Positions 17,553 through 26,820 of a DNA stretch of 52,284 bases are shown one piece after another. Source of the stretch: an uncultured Eggerthellaceae bacterium (GTDB lineage Bacteria; Actinomycetota; Coriobacteriia; Coriobacteriales; Eggerthellaceae); contig CAJURZ010000018.1 of NCBI GenBank assembly GCA_910588905.1, forward strand, positions 1 through 52,284, read 5' to 3'. Each line of letters starts with the position of its first letter. Within the stretch, counting starts at the first letter, position 1. A program made the position numbers and the translations under genes. A model generated the notes under the pieces. It made no database searches, was not told the origin of the DNA, and saw nothing but the letters and a program-made list of their open reading frames with translations.

Positions 17553-18968
17553 ATGACGAACTCAACATCTACTGAAACAGCCCCTGCCCGTGCCTCCTGG
17601 TCCGGCAAATGGGGATTCATCCTGGCAGCCGCGGCCTCTGCGGTGGGCTTGGGGAACCTGTGGAGGTTCCCGTATCTGGCAGCGAAATATGGCGGCGGCG
17701 CGTTCCTCATCACCTACATCATCCTGGTGGTGACCTTCGGCTTCGCGCTCATGATGGCAGAAACGGCTCTCGGCCGGATGACGGGGCAATCCGCCATCGG
17801 CGCGTTCCGGGCCTTCGGCAAGAAGTTCACCATCATCGGCATCTTGGCGTCCGCGGTACCGTTCATCATCACGCCCTATTACGCGCTCATCGGCGGTTGG
17901 GTGACCAAATACATGGCTGCCTATGTGGTGCAGCCTGCATCGCAGATCGCTGATGGGGAGTTCTTCGGCGGCTTCATCCTGCAGAACGCTGAGAGCTATC
18001 TCTGGATGTTCATCTTCATCGCCTGCGTGGTGGCGGTCGTGGCCTTCGGCGTGAAGCGCGGCATCGAGCGTGTCAACAAGGTGCTGATGCCGGCCCTCAT
18101 CATCATGGCCGTCATCATCTCTGTATTCGCGCTCACATTGCCCGGTGCCTTGGACGGCCTTGCGTACTATCTGATCCCGGACTTCAGCAAGTTCAGCGCA
18201 GAGCTGGTAGTGGCCGCTATGGGCCAGATGTTCTTCAGCCTGTCATTGGCTATGGGCATCATGATCACCTACGGTTCCTATTTCTCGAAGAAGGAGGACC
18301 TGGAGCATTCCGTGCGCCGCATCGAGCTGTTCGATACGGGCATCGCCATCCTGGCTGGCCCCATGATCATCCCGGCGGCAGTTGCCGTGCAGGGGAGCGG
18401 CGAGGCTGTGGCCACCACGGCTGGTCCCGGTCTCATGTTCGGCGTGCTCCCTCAGGTGTTCCTCGGATTCGGATTCGCGGCGAACGTGGTAGGGTTCCTC
18501 TTCTTCGCCCTTGTGTTCTTCGCTGCGCTCACCAGCTGCATCTCGCTGTTCGAGACGCTGGTCTCTATCGTGGATGATGCTACCAAGAAGGGGCGCACAT
18601 TCGCCATTCTGGTATGCACGGTGTTCATCGTCATCATGGCTACCATCGTGAACCTGGGGTATAACGAACTGCTCTCGGTGGACCTGATGTATTCTCTCTT
18701 CGGGATCGGGGAGTATCAGGATTCCCAGCTGCTGGACTTCTTCGACTTCCTGTCCAATACCATCATGATGCCCATCGTGGCGTTGCTCACCTGCATCTTC
18801 GTGGGTTGGATCATCAAGCCGAAGACGCTCATCACTGAGATCAAGCAATCCAGCAAGTTCACGGGCGAGAAGCTGTTCGTGGTCATGATCAAGTACATAG
18901 CGCCGGTGTTCGTGGTGGTCATCTTGGTGGCTTACGTCATGAACACGGCGGGGATGATATCGCTGTAG
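17553..18968 (+). CDS. Sodium-dependent transporter of the NSS/SNF family
   Basis: 471 residues with about 11-12 membrane helices. The signature of helix 1, 'ASAVGLGNLWRFPYLAAKYG', carries the unwound Na+ and substrate binding segment typical of LeuT-like transporters. 'GGGAFLITYIIL' and 'AETALGR' follow as usual. The bacterial proteins of this type usually carry amino acids with Na+; the substrate here cannot be told from the sequence. ATG at 17553 follows AAGGA. ychF begins 13 bases after the stop, so the two are probably cotranscribed. Confidence 0.9.
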   Translation: MTNSTSTETAPARASWSGKWGFILAAAASAVGLGNLWRFPYLAAKYGGGAFLITYIILVVTFGFALMMAETALGRMTGQSAIGAFRAFGKKFTIIGILASAVPFIITPYYALIGGWVTKYMAAYVVQPASQIADGEFFGGFILQNAESYLWMFIFIACVVAVVAFGVKRGIERVNKVLMPALIIMAVIISVFALTLPGALDGLAYYLIPDFSKFSAELVVAAMGQMFFSLSLAMGIMITYGSYFSKKEDLEHSVRRIELFDTGIAILAGPMIIPAAVAVQGSGEAVATTAGPGLMFGVLPQVFLGFGFAANVVGFLFFALVFFAALTSCISLFETLVSIVDDATKKGRTFAILVCTVFIVIMATIVNLGYNELLSVDLMYSLFGIGEYQDSQLLDFFDFLSNTIMMPIVALLTCIFVGWIIKPKTLITEIKQSSKFTGEKLFVVMIKYIAPVFVVVILVAYVMNTAGMISL

Positions 18969-18981
18969 AGAGGATCTTCGC

Positions 18982-20046
18982 ATGGCTCTTTCCATCGGGA
19001 TCGTAGGTTTGCCGAACGTGGGCAAGTCCACGTTGTTCACGGCGCTCACTAACAAGGGTGGCTTGGCTGCCAACTATCCCTTCGCTACCATCGAGCCCAA
19101 CGTGGGTATCGTACCGGTACCGGATAGCCGTTTGGATGAGCTGGCGAAGATCGACAACCCGGCGAAGATCGTGCCTGCAACGGTGGAGTTCGTGGATATC
19201 GCCGGTTTGGTGGCTGGGGCCAGCCAGGGGGAGGGCTTGGGTAACCAATTCCTGGCGAACATCCGCGAGACCGATGCCATCTGCGAAGTGGTCCGCTTCT
19301 TCTCCGATCCCGATGTGGTCCATGTGGCAGGCAAGGTGGATGCCCTCTCTGATGTGGAGACCATCAAGACCGAGCTCATCTTGGCGGACATCGCCACGGT
19401 GGAGAAAGCCCTTCCGCGCCTTGAGAAGGAGGCGAAGCGCGATAAGGCAGCCCAGAAGAAGCTGGATGCGGCCCGCAAGGTGCTCGAGGGGCTCAATGAG
19501 GGGCACCGTGCCCGCACCTTGGGGTTGGATGAGGAGGAGCAGGAAGCGGTCTATGAGCTGCACCTGCTCACCATGAAGCCCATGCTCTATATGGCGAATG
19601 TGGACGAGGATCAGCTGGATGCCGATCTGCCTGAGATCGACGGCCTGGCTCCTGTGCCTATCTCAGCGAAGGTGGAAGCGGATCTTGCGGAGTTGGATCC
19701 GTCAGAGGCGGCGGAGTACCTGGAAGCCATGGGCCTTGAGGAGAGCGGCCTGGCGCGCTTGGTGCGTGAGGCCTATGCGCTCTTGGGGCTGCAATCGTTC
19801 TTCACCAGCGGTGAGACGGAAAGCCGTGCCTGGACCGTGCCTGTAGGCGCGAAGGCGCCCCAGGCGGCCGGTGTCATCCATTCTGATTTCGAGCGCGGCT
19901 TCATCAAGGCCGAAACGGCATCCTTCGAAGACTATGTTGCCAATGGCGGTGAGAAGGGCTGCCGCGAGACCGGAACGCTTCGCCAGGAAGGCAAGGATTA
20001 CGTGGTGCAGGACGGCGACGTCATGCACTTCAAATTCAACGTTTAA
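18982..20046 (+). CDS. ychF: Ribosome-binding P-loop ATPase YchF
   Basis: 354 residues. The G1 motif 'GLPNVGKS' is at 9-16, switch II is in 'FVDIAGLVAGASQGEGLGNQ', and the altered G4 motif reads 'NVDE' in place of N-K-x-D, which explains the ATP preference of this family. A coiled-coil insertion (about 125-200) and a C-terminal TGS domain ('ETASFEDYVANGGEKGCRET', 'YVVQDGDVMHFKFNV') complete the standard layout. It is a conserved translation-linked stress factor. A GAGAGGA ribosome binding site precedes the ATG. Confidence 0.95.
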   Translation: MALSIGIVGLPNVGKSTLFTALTNKGGLAANYPFATIEPNVGIVPVPDSRLDELAKIDNPAKIVPATVEFVDIAGLVAGASQGEGLGNQFLANIRETDAICEVVRFFSDPDVVHVAGKVDALSDVETIKTELILADIATVEKALPRLEKEAKRDKAAQKKLDAARKVLEGLNEGHRARTLGLDEEEQEAVYELHLLTMKPMLYMANVDEDQLDADLPEIDGLAPVPISAKVEADLAELDPSEAAEYLEAMGLEESGLARLVREAYALLGLQSFFTSGETESRAWTVPVGAKAPQAAGVIHSDFERGFIKAETASFEDYVANGGEKGCRETGTLRQEGKDYVVQDGDVMHFKFNV

Positions 20047-20074
20047 GACAACTGAACATTTAGGACATCATTTC

Positions 20075-21514
20075 ATGACATCATTTTCTGATCTGGGCTT
20101 ATCAGAGCCCATTCTGCGCGCAGTGAGCGCGCTTGGCTACCTTGAGCCTACCCCCGTTCAAGAGCAGTCCATCCCCTACGTCTTGGAAGGGCGGGATATC
20201 GTCGCCGCCGCCAAGACGGGTACGGGTAAGACGGCGGCTTTCACGCTTCCCTCTCTGGACGGTCTGCCCCGAGGCAAGAAGGGCTCAGCCCCCTCTCTGT
20301 TGGTGATAACACCTACGAGGGAATTGGCTACCCAGATAGGCGAGGTGGCCCAGGCGGTGGCGAAGCAGACAGGACACCGGGTGCTCACCGTGGTGGGTGG
20401 CCTGTCCTACACGCCCCAGACCGACGCGCTGCGTCGCGGCGTGGACGTGCTCATAGCCACGCCGGGACGGCTGATGGATCTCATGGAGCAGGGGGCTGCT
20501 GATCTGTCTTCTGTGCAGGTGCTCGTGCTGGATGAAGCTGACCGCATGCTGGACATGGGCTTCTTGCCCGCGGTGCGCAAGATCGTGCGAGCTACGCCCA
20601 AGGACCGCCAAACGCTCCTCTTCTCGGCCACCATCGATGATTCCGTCATGGGTCAGGTGGGCAACCTCCTCCGTGATCCGGCCTATGTGCAGATTGCCCA
20701 TAAGGGTGAAACGGCGGACACGGTGGAGCAGTACATCATCCCCGTGAGCCAGGCTGCCAAGCCAGAGCTGCTGCGGACCCTCCTTGAAGAGAAGGGCGGT
20801 ACGCGCATCATCGTCTTCGTGCGCACGCGCCATAGGGCCGATACGGTGAGCCGTCGCTTGAAGCGGGCTGGCATCTCTGCGGCGGCCATCCATTCGGATC
20901 GTTCGCAGAATCAGCGCAAGCGCGCCTTGGATAGCTTCGCCGAAGGGAAGACGGATGTCATCGTGGCTACGGACGTATTGGCCCGGGGCATCGATGTGGA
21001 TTCGGTGAACTACGTGGTCAATTACGACATCCCCCATGAGCCGGAGGATTACATCCACCGCATCGGACGTACGGGCCGCGCGGGGAGCACCGGTTGGGCA
21101 GTATCGTTCGTGAGTCCCGAGAACGCAGACGACCTCAAGGCCATCCAGCGGTTGATCAAGCGGGATATCCCCGAGATGCAGATCAGCTCGTTCAATGAAG
21201 AGGAAGCCTTGGCGAAGGCCCAGCAGCATCAGAGCGCAAAGCGTCCCCCGCGGGCGAAGAAGCCACGGACCGAAGTTCGGGAAAGCGGGTCTACGGGCAA
21301 GGGCCAAGGGGGCAGGCAAGGCAAGAAAGGCGGCCAGCAGGGCGGAGGTGCTGACCGGCAGGGCGGAGCTCCCAAGAAGAGCGCGAAGAGGAAGGCCTCT
21401 CAGCAGAAGCAGTCCAGATCGAAGAGCGGTGCGTCCGGTGGACGGGATATGCGTCCCGGTCGTGCGAACCGGGCAGCTCGGCAAGCGGACGCGGGCCGTC
21501 GAGGGCGACGATAG
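20075..21514 (+). CDS. DEAD-box RNA helicase (RhlE/DeaD-like) with basic tail
   Basis: 479 residues. The Q-motif is in 'PTPVQEQSIP', Walker A 'AKTGTGKT' at 46-53, 'DEAD' at 153-156, then S-A-T, and motif VI 'HRIGRTGR' at 328-335. The last ~85 residues are a disordered, basic Lys/Arg/Gly/Gln tail, as in RhlE-type helicases that use such tails to bind RNA. It likely acts in ribosome assembly or mRNA turnover. The frame is open further upstream inside ychF, but the ATG at 20075 gives the family N-terminus and follows AGGA. It lies 28 bases after ychF in the same orientation. Confidence 0.92.
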   Translation: MTSFSDLGLSEPILRAVSALGYLEPTPVQEQSIPYVLEGRDIVAAAKTGTGKTAAFTLPSLDGLPRGKKGSAPSLLVITPTRELATQIGEVAQAVAKQTGHRVLTVVGGLSYTPQTDALRRGVDVLIATPGRLMDLMEQGAADLSSVQVLVLDEADRMLDMGFLPAVRKIVRATPKDRQTLLFSATIDDSVMGQVGNLLRDPAYVQIAHKGETADTVEQYIIPVSQAAKPELLRTLLEEKGGTRIIVFVRTRHRADTVSRRLKRAGISAAAIHSDRSQNQRKRALDSFAEGKTDVIVATDVLARGIDVDSVNYVVNYDIPHEPEDYIHRIGRTGRAGSTGWAVSFVSPENADDLKAIQRLIKRDIPEMQISSFNEEEALAKAQQHQSAKRPPRAKKPRTEVRESGSTGKGQGGRQGKKGGQQGGGADRQGGAPKKSAKRKASQQKQSRSKSGASGGRDMRPGRANRAARQADAGRRGRR

Positions 21515-21556
21515 GGTACGAAGACTGCATCTAGGCGCCTTCTCTGCCGGGTGAGG

Positions 21557-21589
21557 GAATTGGGCGAAAAGCCCGGTTCCGCCCAATTC
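21557..21589 (+). terminator. Hairpin after the DEAD-box helicase gene
   Basis: GAATTGGGCG and CGCCCAATTC form a perfect 10-bp stem around a 13-base loop; an inner alternative, GGGC-gaaaa-GCCC, is also possible. There is no T-run. It separates the ychF/helicase transcript from gatCAB. Confidence 0.45.
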
Positions 21590-21638
21590 ACTGCGATATC
21601 ATGAACAGGTTCGCAAAAGCATCAGAAAGCAGGAGCCC

Positions 21639-21953
21639 ATGACGCAGCATCTTACCGAAGCGGATGTGCGCGGCATTGCGGAATACACCCGGATCGGCAT
21701 GACCGAAGACGAGGTGGCGCAGATGACCGTGGATCTGAATTCCATCATAGACAGCCTGGAGATCATCCGGGAGTATGACCTTGAGGGCGTGGAGCCCACA
21801 TTCCATCCCATTGGGAGCTTATCCAACGTCATGCGCGAAGACGCGTGGGAGGATGGGAGCTTCACCCAAGAGGTGGCTTTGAGCAATGCGCCCCAACAAC
21901 AGGACGGGTGCTTCCTCATCCCAGCCATCCTCTCGGATGGGGGTGATCGGTGA
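21639..21953 (+). CDS. gatC: Glutamyl-tRNA(Gln) amidotransferase subunit C
   Basis: 104 residues, normal for GatC. It has 'ADVRGIAEYTRIGMTEDEVA' at the N-terminus and the later 'LEGVEPTFHPIG', the segment that wraps GatA and GatB together. ATG at 21639 follows AGGAG. The stop TGA overlaps the gatA ATG (TGATG). Confidence 0.93.
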   Translation: MTQHLTEADVRGIAEYTRIGMTEDEVAQMTVDLNSIIDSLEIIREYDLEGVEPTFHPIGSLSNVMREDAWEDGSFTQEVALSNAPQQQDGCFLIPAILSDGGDR

Positions 21954-23446
21954 TGAGCTCTCTGGGCATACCCTTCGGACAGATGAGCGTCCGGCAGATC
22001 CAAGACGGCTTGGCTGCCCAGGAATTCTCCTGCCAGGAGATGGCAGAGGCCGCATTGACGGTCATCGGAGAGGAAGACAGGGAGGTCCATGCCTTCCTAG
22101 AGCTGACGCGTGATAACGCTCTGGCTCAGGCTCAGGCCATCGACCAGCAGATAGCTCAGGGAGCCTTCTCCGAAGGGGGAGCGCTCAGGGGCGTTCCCAT
22201 GGGTTACAAGGACAATATGAATCTGGAGGGGACCCATACCACCTGCTCCTCAGCCATGCTGGAAAGCTATGTATCTCCCTATACGGCCACCTGCGTAGCG
22301 AAGACGCTTGAGGCGGGGGCAGTGCCCTTGGGCAAGCTCAACATGGACGAGTTCGCCTTCGGGTCTTCCACGGAGACCAGCGCCTTCGGTCCCACCCATA
22401 ACCCATGGGACTTGGGCCGTGTGCCTGGGGGCTCTTCGGGTGGTAGCGCGGCAGCCGTGGCTGCGGGGATGGTGCCGGTGTCCTTGGGCTCCGACACGGG
22501 TGGTTCTATCCGTCAACCTGCTTCCTTCTGCGGTGTGGTGGGAGTGAAGCCCACCTATGGCATGGTCTCTCGCTACGGCATCGTGGCTTTCGGCTCCTCC
22601 CTTGATCAGGTGGGTCCTTTCGCCCGCACGGTGGAGGACGCAGCCTTGGTCATGAACGCCATCTGTGGCAAGGACCCGCTGGATTGCACCTCCCAGCCCA
22701 TCCAGACTGACTTCACCGCCAACCTGGATGAAGGCGTGAAGGGCATGCGGATCGGCATCGTGCCCGCGTTCTTGGATGCCCAGGGGCTCTCCGCTGAGGT
22801 GCGGCAGAAGGTGGAAGAAGCGGCGAAGAAACTGGAAGAGGCCGGGGCGCATATCACTGAGGTGGAGCTCCCCAACGCGAAGGCCGCCATCAGCGCTTAC
22901 TACGTGCTGGGTCCCTGTGAGGCCTTCAGCAACCTGGCCCGCTTCGATTCCGTTCGCTATGGCTATCGCGATCCGGGGCATAAGGATCTGGGCAGCCAGT
23001 ACGAGGCCAGCCGGTCGAAAGGATTCGGACCGGAGGCCCGGCGGCGCATCATGCTGGGCAGCTATCTTCTCTCCGCAGGCGTGTACGAGCAGTACTACTA
23101 TCCGGCGCAGCAGGTGCGCACGCTCATCACGCAGGATTACACCAATGCCTTCCAGGAGGTGGATTGCCTGTTGGCTCCCTGCGCACCGCGGACGGCATTC
23201 AAGTTCGGCGAGATAGCGGACCCGGCGGAGATGTATCTGTCGGATATGTTCACCATCTCCATCAATATCGCGGGCAATGGCGGCATGAGCATGCCCGTAG
23301 GAACGGGAATTGATACGGGACTGCCCATCGGCGTGCAATTGATCTCTCCCGCGTTCAAGGACGAGAACATGCTGCGCGTGGCGGCAGAATTGGAGCGGAT
23401 CTACGGAAGCGCACAGGTTGCGCCATCATTCAGGGCGGGTGAATAG
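21953..23446 (+). CDS. gatA: Glutamyl-tRNA(Gln) amidotransferase subunit A
   Basis: 497 residues of amidase-signature fold. The catalytic triad Lys86 ('GVPMGYKDN'), Ser161 ('GGSSGGSAA') and Ser185 ('GSDTGGSIRQP') has exactly the spacing of known GatA. It releases ammonia from glutamine and passes it to GatB. ATG at 21953 is coupled to the gatC stop; a GTG one codon earlier is the alternative. With gatC and gatB it forms the transamidosome that makes Gln-tRNA(Gln) and possibly Asn-tRNA(Asn). Confidence 0.96.
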   Translation: MSSLGIPFGQMSVRQIQDGLAAQEFSCQEMAEAALTVIGEEDREVHAFLELTRDNALAQAQAIDQQIAQGAFSEGGALRGVPMGYKDNMNLEGTHTTCSSAMLESYVSPYTATCVAKTLEAGAVPLGKLNMDEFAFGSSTETSAFGPTHNPWDLGRVPGGSSGGSAAAVAAGMVPVSLGSDTGGSIRQPASFCGVVGVKPTYGMVSRYGIVAFGSSLDQVGPFARTVEDAALVMNAICGKDPLDCTSQPIQTDFTANLDEGVKGMRIGIVPAFLDAQGLSAEVRQKVEEAAKKLEEAGAHITEVELPNAKAAISAYYVLGPCEAFSNLARFDSVRYGYRDPGHKDLGSQYEASRSKGFGPEARRRIMLGSYLLSAGVYEQYYYPAQQVRTLITQDYTNAFQEVDCLLAPCAPRTAFKFGEIADPAEMYLSDMFTISINIAGNGGMSMPVGTGIDTGLPIGVQLISPAFKDENMLRVAAELERIYGSAQVAPSFRAGE

Positions 23447-23447
23447 C

Positions 23448-25031
23448 ATGCAGACGCTGGAAGAGGTGCTGGAGCGCTATGAGGCGGTCATCGGGCTTGA
23501 GGTGCATACAGAACTGACCACGCTCACCACCAAGATGTTCTGTGGCTGCAAGTTGGAGTTCGGCGCAGAGCCGAATACGCACACATGCCCGGTATGCCTA
23601 GGGCTGCCTGGAGCGCTGCCCGTGCCGAACAAGGCTGCCATCGAATCCATCGTGCTGGCGGGCCTGGCCACCAACTGCGACATAGAGAAGCACTCCATGT
23701 TCTACCGGAAGAACTACATGTATCCGGACATGGCGAAGAACTTCCAGACCACCCAGGGTCCCGTTGCCTTCTGCATGCGGGGGCATCTTGACCTTGAGGT
23801 GGACGGCGCGGCGGCGAAGGAGCGCTATGGCCTTGCAAAGGCCTCTGAGGGAGATGCTTTCGAGAATGTCACCGTGACGGCGGACGGGTATCGGGCCCAC
23901 GTGGGCATCACGCGCATCCACATGGAAGAGGATGCGGGCAAGATGGTGCACCTCGGGGGCGAAGAGGGACGCATCGCGGGTGCCACCCATTCGCTGGTGG
24001 ATTACAACCGGGCAGGCACCCCGCTGATCGAGCTGGTGACCGAGCCGGACCTGCGCACCCCCGAAGAGGCGCGCTTGTTCATGCAGAAGCTCCGCCAGAT
24101 CTACCTGGCCTTGGGCATCTCGGATTGCTCCATGGAAGAGGGCAGCCTTCGCTGTGATGGCAACGTGTCTTTGCGCAAGCGCGGCACGAAGGAGCTGGGC
24201 ACGAAGACCGAGCTCAAGAACATCAATTCCTTCAAAGCGCTCCATGATGGGCTGCTCTATGAGATCCGCCGTCAAGCCCAAGTGCTCGATGAGGGAGGCA
24301 CCATCTACCAGGAGACGCGTCACTGGGATCCTTCCGCCAAGCGGACCATCGTCATGCGCGTGAAGGAGACAGCCGATGACTACCGGCTCTTCCCTGAGCC
24401 TGACCTAGCGCCCTATAACCTGTCTGAGGAGTTCATCGAAGGGGTGCGCTCGAAGCTGCCAGAGCTGCCGGATGACAAGGCACGCCGCTTCCAGTCAGCC
24501 TTCGGTCTCTCTGCCTATGATGCGCGACACTTGGTGGAGCATCGCAGCACGGCGGAGTTCTTCGAAGGGTGCATGACGGCTGCAGCTGAGGGTGATGCGG
24601 ACGCAGCGAAGCTGGCGAAGCCGTTGGCGAACCTGGTCATCAATGATGTCACCGCCTGGCTGAATGCCCAGGAAGGCGCTTCTTTGGAGGAGAGCCCGCT
24701 CACGCCCGAGCGTGCGGTTCAGCTGGTGAGCCTCATCAGCGAAGGAGCCATCTCGTCCAAGCAGGGCAAAGAGGTCTTCGCTGCTGTGATGGAGGAAGCC
24801 AAAGACCCGAAGGCCATCGTAGAAGCGCGCGGGATGGAGCAGGTGTCTGATACCGGCGCCATCGAAGCGGTGGTCGATGCCGTATTGGCTGATAACCCTG
24901 ACAAGGTCGAGCAGTACAAGGGCGGCAAGACGGGCCTCATCGGGTTCTTTGTGGGCCAGTGCATGAAGCAGATGCAGGGCAAGGGCAACCCCCAGATGAT
25001 CAACCAGTTGCTGGAAGAGAAGCTGGGATAG
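23448..25031 (+). CDS. gatB: Aspartyl/glutamyl-tRNA amidotransferase subunit B
   Basis: 527 residues. 'YEAVIGLEVHTEL' opens the cradle domain. The zinc site ligands are in 'FCGCKLEFG' and 'CPVCLGLPG'. The kinase motif region includes 'DYNRAGTPLIELV', and the C-terminal YqeY-like tail domain (about 380-527) binds tRNA. It activates the glutamyl (or aspartyl) group on the tRNA with ATP and uses ammonia from GatA. The ATG lies one base after the gatA stop. An upstream in-frame start inside gatA would add ten residues that the family lacks. Confidence 0.96.
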   Translation: MQTLEEVLERYEAVIGLEVHTELTTLTTKMFCGCKLEFGAEPNTHTCPVCLGLPGALPVPNKAAIESIVLAGLATNCDIEKHSMFYRKNYMYPDMAKNFQTTQGPVAFCMRGHLDLEVDGAAAKERYGLAKASEGDAFENVTVTADGYRAHVGITRIHMEEDAGKMVHLGGEEGRIAGATHSLVDYNRAGTPLIELVTEPDLRTPEEARLFMQKLRQIYLALGISDCSMEEGSLRCDGNVSLRKRGTKELGTKTELKNINSFKALHDGLLYEIRRQAQVLDEGGTIYQETRHWDPSAKRTIVMRVKETADDYRLFPEPDLAPYNLSEEFIEGVRSKLPELPDDKARRFQSAFGLSAYDARHLVEHRSTAEFFEGCMTAAAEGDADAAKLAKPLANLVINDVTAWLNAQEGASLEESPLTPERAVQLVSLISEGAISSKQGKEVFAAVMEEAKDPKAIVEARGMEQVSDTGAIEAVVDAVLADNPDKVEQYKGGKTGLIGFFVGQCMKQMQGKGNPQMINQLLEEKLG

Positions 25032-25078
25032 CGAAAGTGCCCAGGGGATCCGCTCTCTCCATTGCTCGACGGGAATGC

Positions 25079-25112
25079 TATCACTTTAGCACTCTACTGT
25101 ACTAAAGTGATA
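25079..25112. promoter_or_regulatory. Palindromic operator before the histidine operon
   Basis: TATCACTTTAG and CTAAAGTGATA are perfect 11-base inverted arms around a 12-base spacer, and AC/GT within the spacer extends the symmetry. The right arm covers the TG and the start of the -10 box (TGATATACT), so a bound dimer would block RNA polymerase. The following leader is only about 25 bases, too short for a histidine attenuator or a T-box. Repression by a DNA-binding protein is therefore the likely control. TrpR-family HisR regulators of his operons are known in Firmicutes, but I cannot say which protein binds here. Confidence 0.6.
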
Positions 25113-25116
25113 TACT
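25108..25116 (+). promoter_or_regulatory. Extended -10 promoter of the his operon
   Basis: TGATATACT fits TG-N-TATACT, five of six bases of a consensus -10 with the extended TG. The predicted transcript starts about 20 bases before the hisZG ATG. No good -35 is seen. Confidence 0.5.
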
Positions 25117-25143
25117 CCCTTCACCCCTGACAAGAGGAGAGAG

Positions 25144-26820
25144 ATGAACCTTGTGACCCCAACGGGCTTTCGCGATGTGCTGCCCGATGAAGCGGCGGAA
25201 CGTGAGCGGATCACCCGCGCCGTTCAAGACCTGTTCGCTCAGGAGGGCTTCCAGCCCATAGAGACGCCTACCCTTGAGGCGATGGATGTGGTGAATGCGG
25301 GAACGCATCTGCCCGCATCTCCCTTTCGCTTCTTCGATTCCCAAGGAGACCTTCTGGCCATGCGGCCTGATGTCACGATCCAGGTGGCACGCATGTGCTC
25401 CACGCGCCTGCGTGGTGCGGGTGCGGGGGCGCGTCTGCGCTACACCCAGCGCGTCTTCCGGGAAACGGAGGGTACCGCCCAGGTCACGCCTCGGGAGATG
25501 ACCCAGATAGGCGTGGAAGATGTGGGAGAGGCGGGCTGGCAGATAGATTCCTCCCTGGCATCGTTGATGCTGCAGGCCCTAGAGCTGGCGGGGGTGTCTA
25601 CGGTGACGCTGGCGCTGGCTACGGTGGCTCCCCTCCGTGCCCTGCTGGAGCGCTCCGGTGGCAGCGCCTCGTGGAAGCAGGCGGTGCTCTCTGCTTGTCA
25701 CACGTCTGATTTCGTTGCGCTGGAGCAACTCGTCTCTCTCACGGGGTGCGAAGGGGTGGACACCGCCGGGGTGGCTCCGGCCTATGCCCAGGCGGTCTAT
25801 GACCTGATGCATGTGCGCGGGGCAGAGGAAGCCGTGGAAGAGGCCCGGGCCCTCACAGCGCCTTTGGGGTGTGCGGAGGGACTGGATGAGCTTGCCCACG
25901 TGATAGCGGAGGTGCGCGCAACCTGTCCTCAGGCAGACCTTCTCGTGGACTTCTCGGTCATGAGCTCGTTCGATTATTACACAGGCATCGTCTTCGAGGC
26001 CTATTCGCCCTATCTGGGAAGCTCCCTGGGCTCAGGGGGCCGCTATGACAACATGTTGGCCGCCTTCGGGACCCCTCAGCCTGCGGCCGGGTTCGCCTTC
26101 TCGTTGGAGCAGACCATGGCAGCCTCAGCCGCCGAAGGGGAACCTGCCCAACGCAAGCTGCGGATCGCTGTACCGAAAGGGGCGCTCAACAAGGATGCCA
26201 TCCAGAGCCTGGCTGCGGCCGGGCTGGAGGTGAGCGGCCTTGATGACCCAGGCCGTCAGCTGGTGATATCAACCCCCTCGGCAGACTACATCATCGTGCG
26301 CCCGTCGGATGCTCCTGCCTTCGTGGCCTCTGGGGCAGCCGATTGCGGCATCTGCGGCCGGGATTCGCTGTTGGAGACGGACGCTCAGGTAGTCCAGCTG
26401 GCTGATCTCAAGTTCGGAGGCTGCCGCTTCGTGGTGGCGGAGCTGGCAGGTACCGATGAGGCCATCCAGGAGCGCTACCGGCGGTTGGGTTCCATCCGGG
26501 TGGCTACCAAGTATCCTCATATCACCCGGACCCATTTCGCTCGGATGGGCGTGCAGGCCGATATCGTGAAGCTCAACGGCAATATCGAATTGGCGCCCAT
26601 GACGGGCCTCGCTGAGCGCATCGTGGACATCACGGCTACCGGCACCACTCTTCGCGAGAACAACCTGGTCATCGTGGATGAGGTCCTCTCGTCCACTGCG
26701 CGCTTCTTCGCCAATCCGTCGCGGCTGCGCACGGATGGCCGAATAGTAGAATTGGCGGATATCTTGGCGACGAACGCTCAAGAGGCAGAATACGATCCCA
26801 TAGCAGGTGGAACGAGATGA
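25144..26820 (+). CDS. hisG: Fused HisZ-HisG: ATP phosphoribosyltransferase regulatory plus catalytic chain
   Basis: 558 residues in one frame. Residues 1 to about 325 are HisZ, a histidyl-tRNA synthetase-like regulatory subunit: 'PTGFRDVLPDE', 'LAMRPDVTIQVAR', 'FDYYTGIVFEAYSP' and 'GGRYDNMLAAFG'. After a short Ala/Glu linker (about 326-337), residues 338-558 are a short-form HisG: 'LRIAVPKGALNKD', 'KYPHITRTHF', and the phosphoribosyl-binding stretch 'DITATGTTLRENNL'. Short HisG needs HisZ for activity and histidine feedback, and the two normally form a hetero-octamer from separate genes. Here they are made 1:1 as one chain. The enzyme starts the pathway from ATP and PRPP. ATG follows AGAGGAGAG; the stop overlaps hisD (ATGA). 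Confidence 0.93.
   Translation: MNLVTPTGFRDVLPDEAAERERITRAVQDLFAQEGFQPIETPTLEAMDVVNAGTHLPASPFRFFDSQGDLLAMRPDVTIQVARMCSTRLRGAGAGARLRYTQRVFRETEGTAQVTPREMTQIGVEDVGEAGWQIDSSLASLMLQALELAGVSTVTLALATVAPLRALLERSGGSASWKQAVLSACHTSDFVALEQLVSLTGCEGVDTAGVAPAYAQAVYDLMHVRGAEEAVEEARALTAPLGCAEGLDELAHVIAEVRATCPQADLLVDFSVMSSFDYYTGIVFEAYSPYLGSSLGSGGRYDNMLAAFGTPQPAAGFAFSLEQTMAASAAEGEPAQRKLRIAVPKGALNKDAIQSLAAAGLEVSGLDDPGRQLVISTPSADYIIVRPSDAPAFVASGAADCGICGRDSLLETDAQVVQLADLKFGGCRFVVAELAGTDEAIQERYRRLGSIRVATKYPHITRTHFARMGVQADIVKLNGNIELAPMTGLAERIVDITATGTTLRENNLVIVDEVLSSTARFFANPSRLRTDGRIVELADILATNAQEAEYDPIAGGTR

Noticed and set aside
20285..21586. Minus-strand open frame of 433 codons inside the DEAD-box gene
   Set aside because: It is the mirror of a gene with clear helicase motifs; the predicted protein has no domain features.
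22250..23338. Minus-strand open frame of 362 codons inside gatA
   Set aside because: Antisense to a conserved gene with an intact catalytic triad; no motif of its own.
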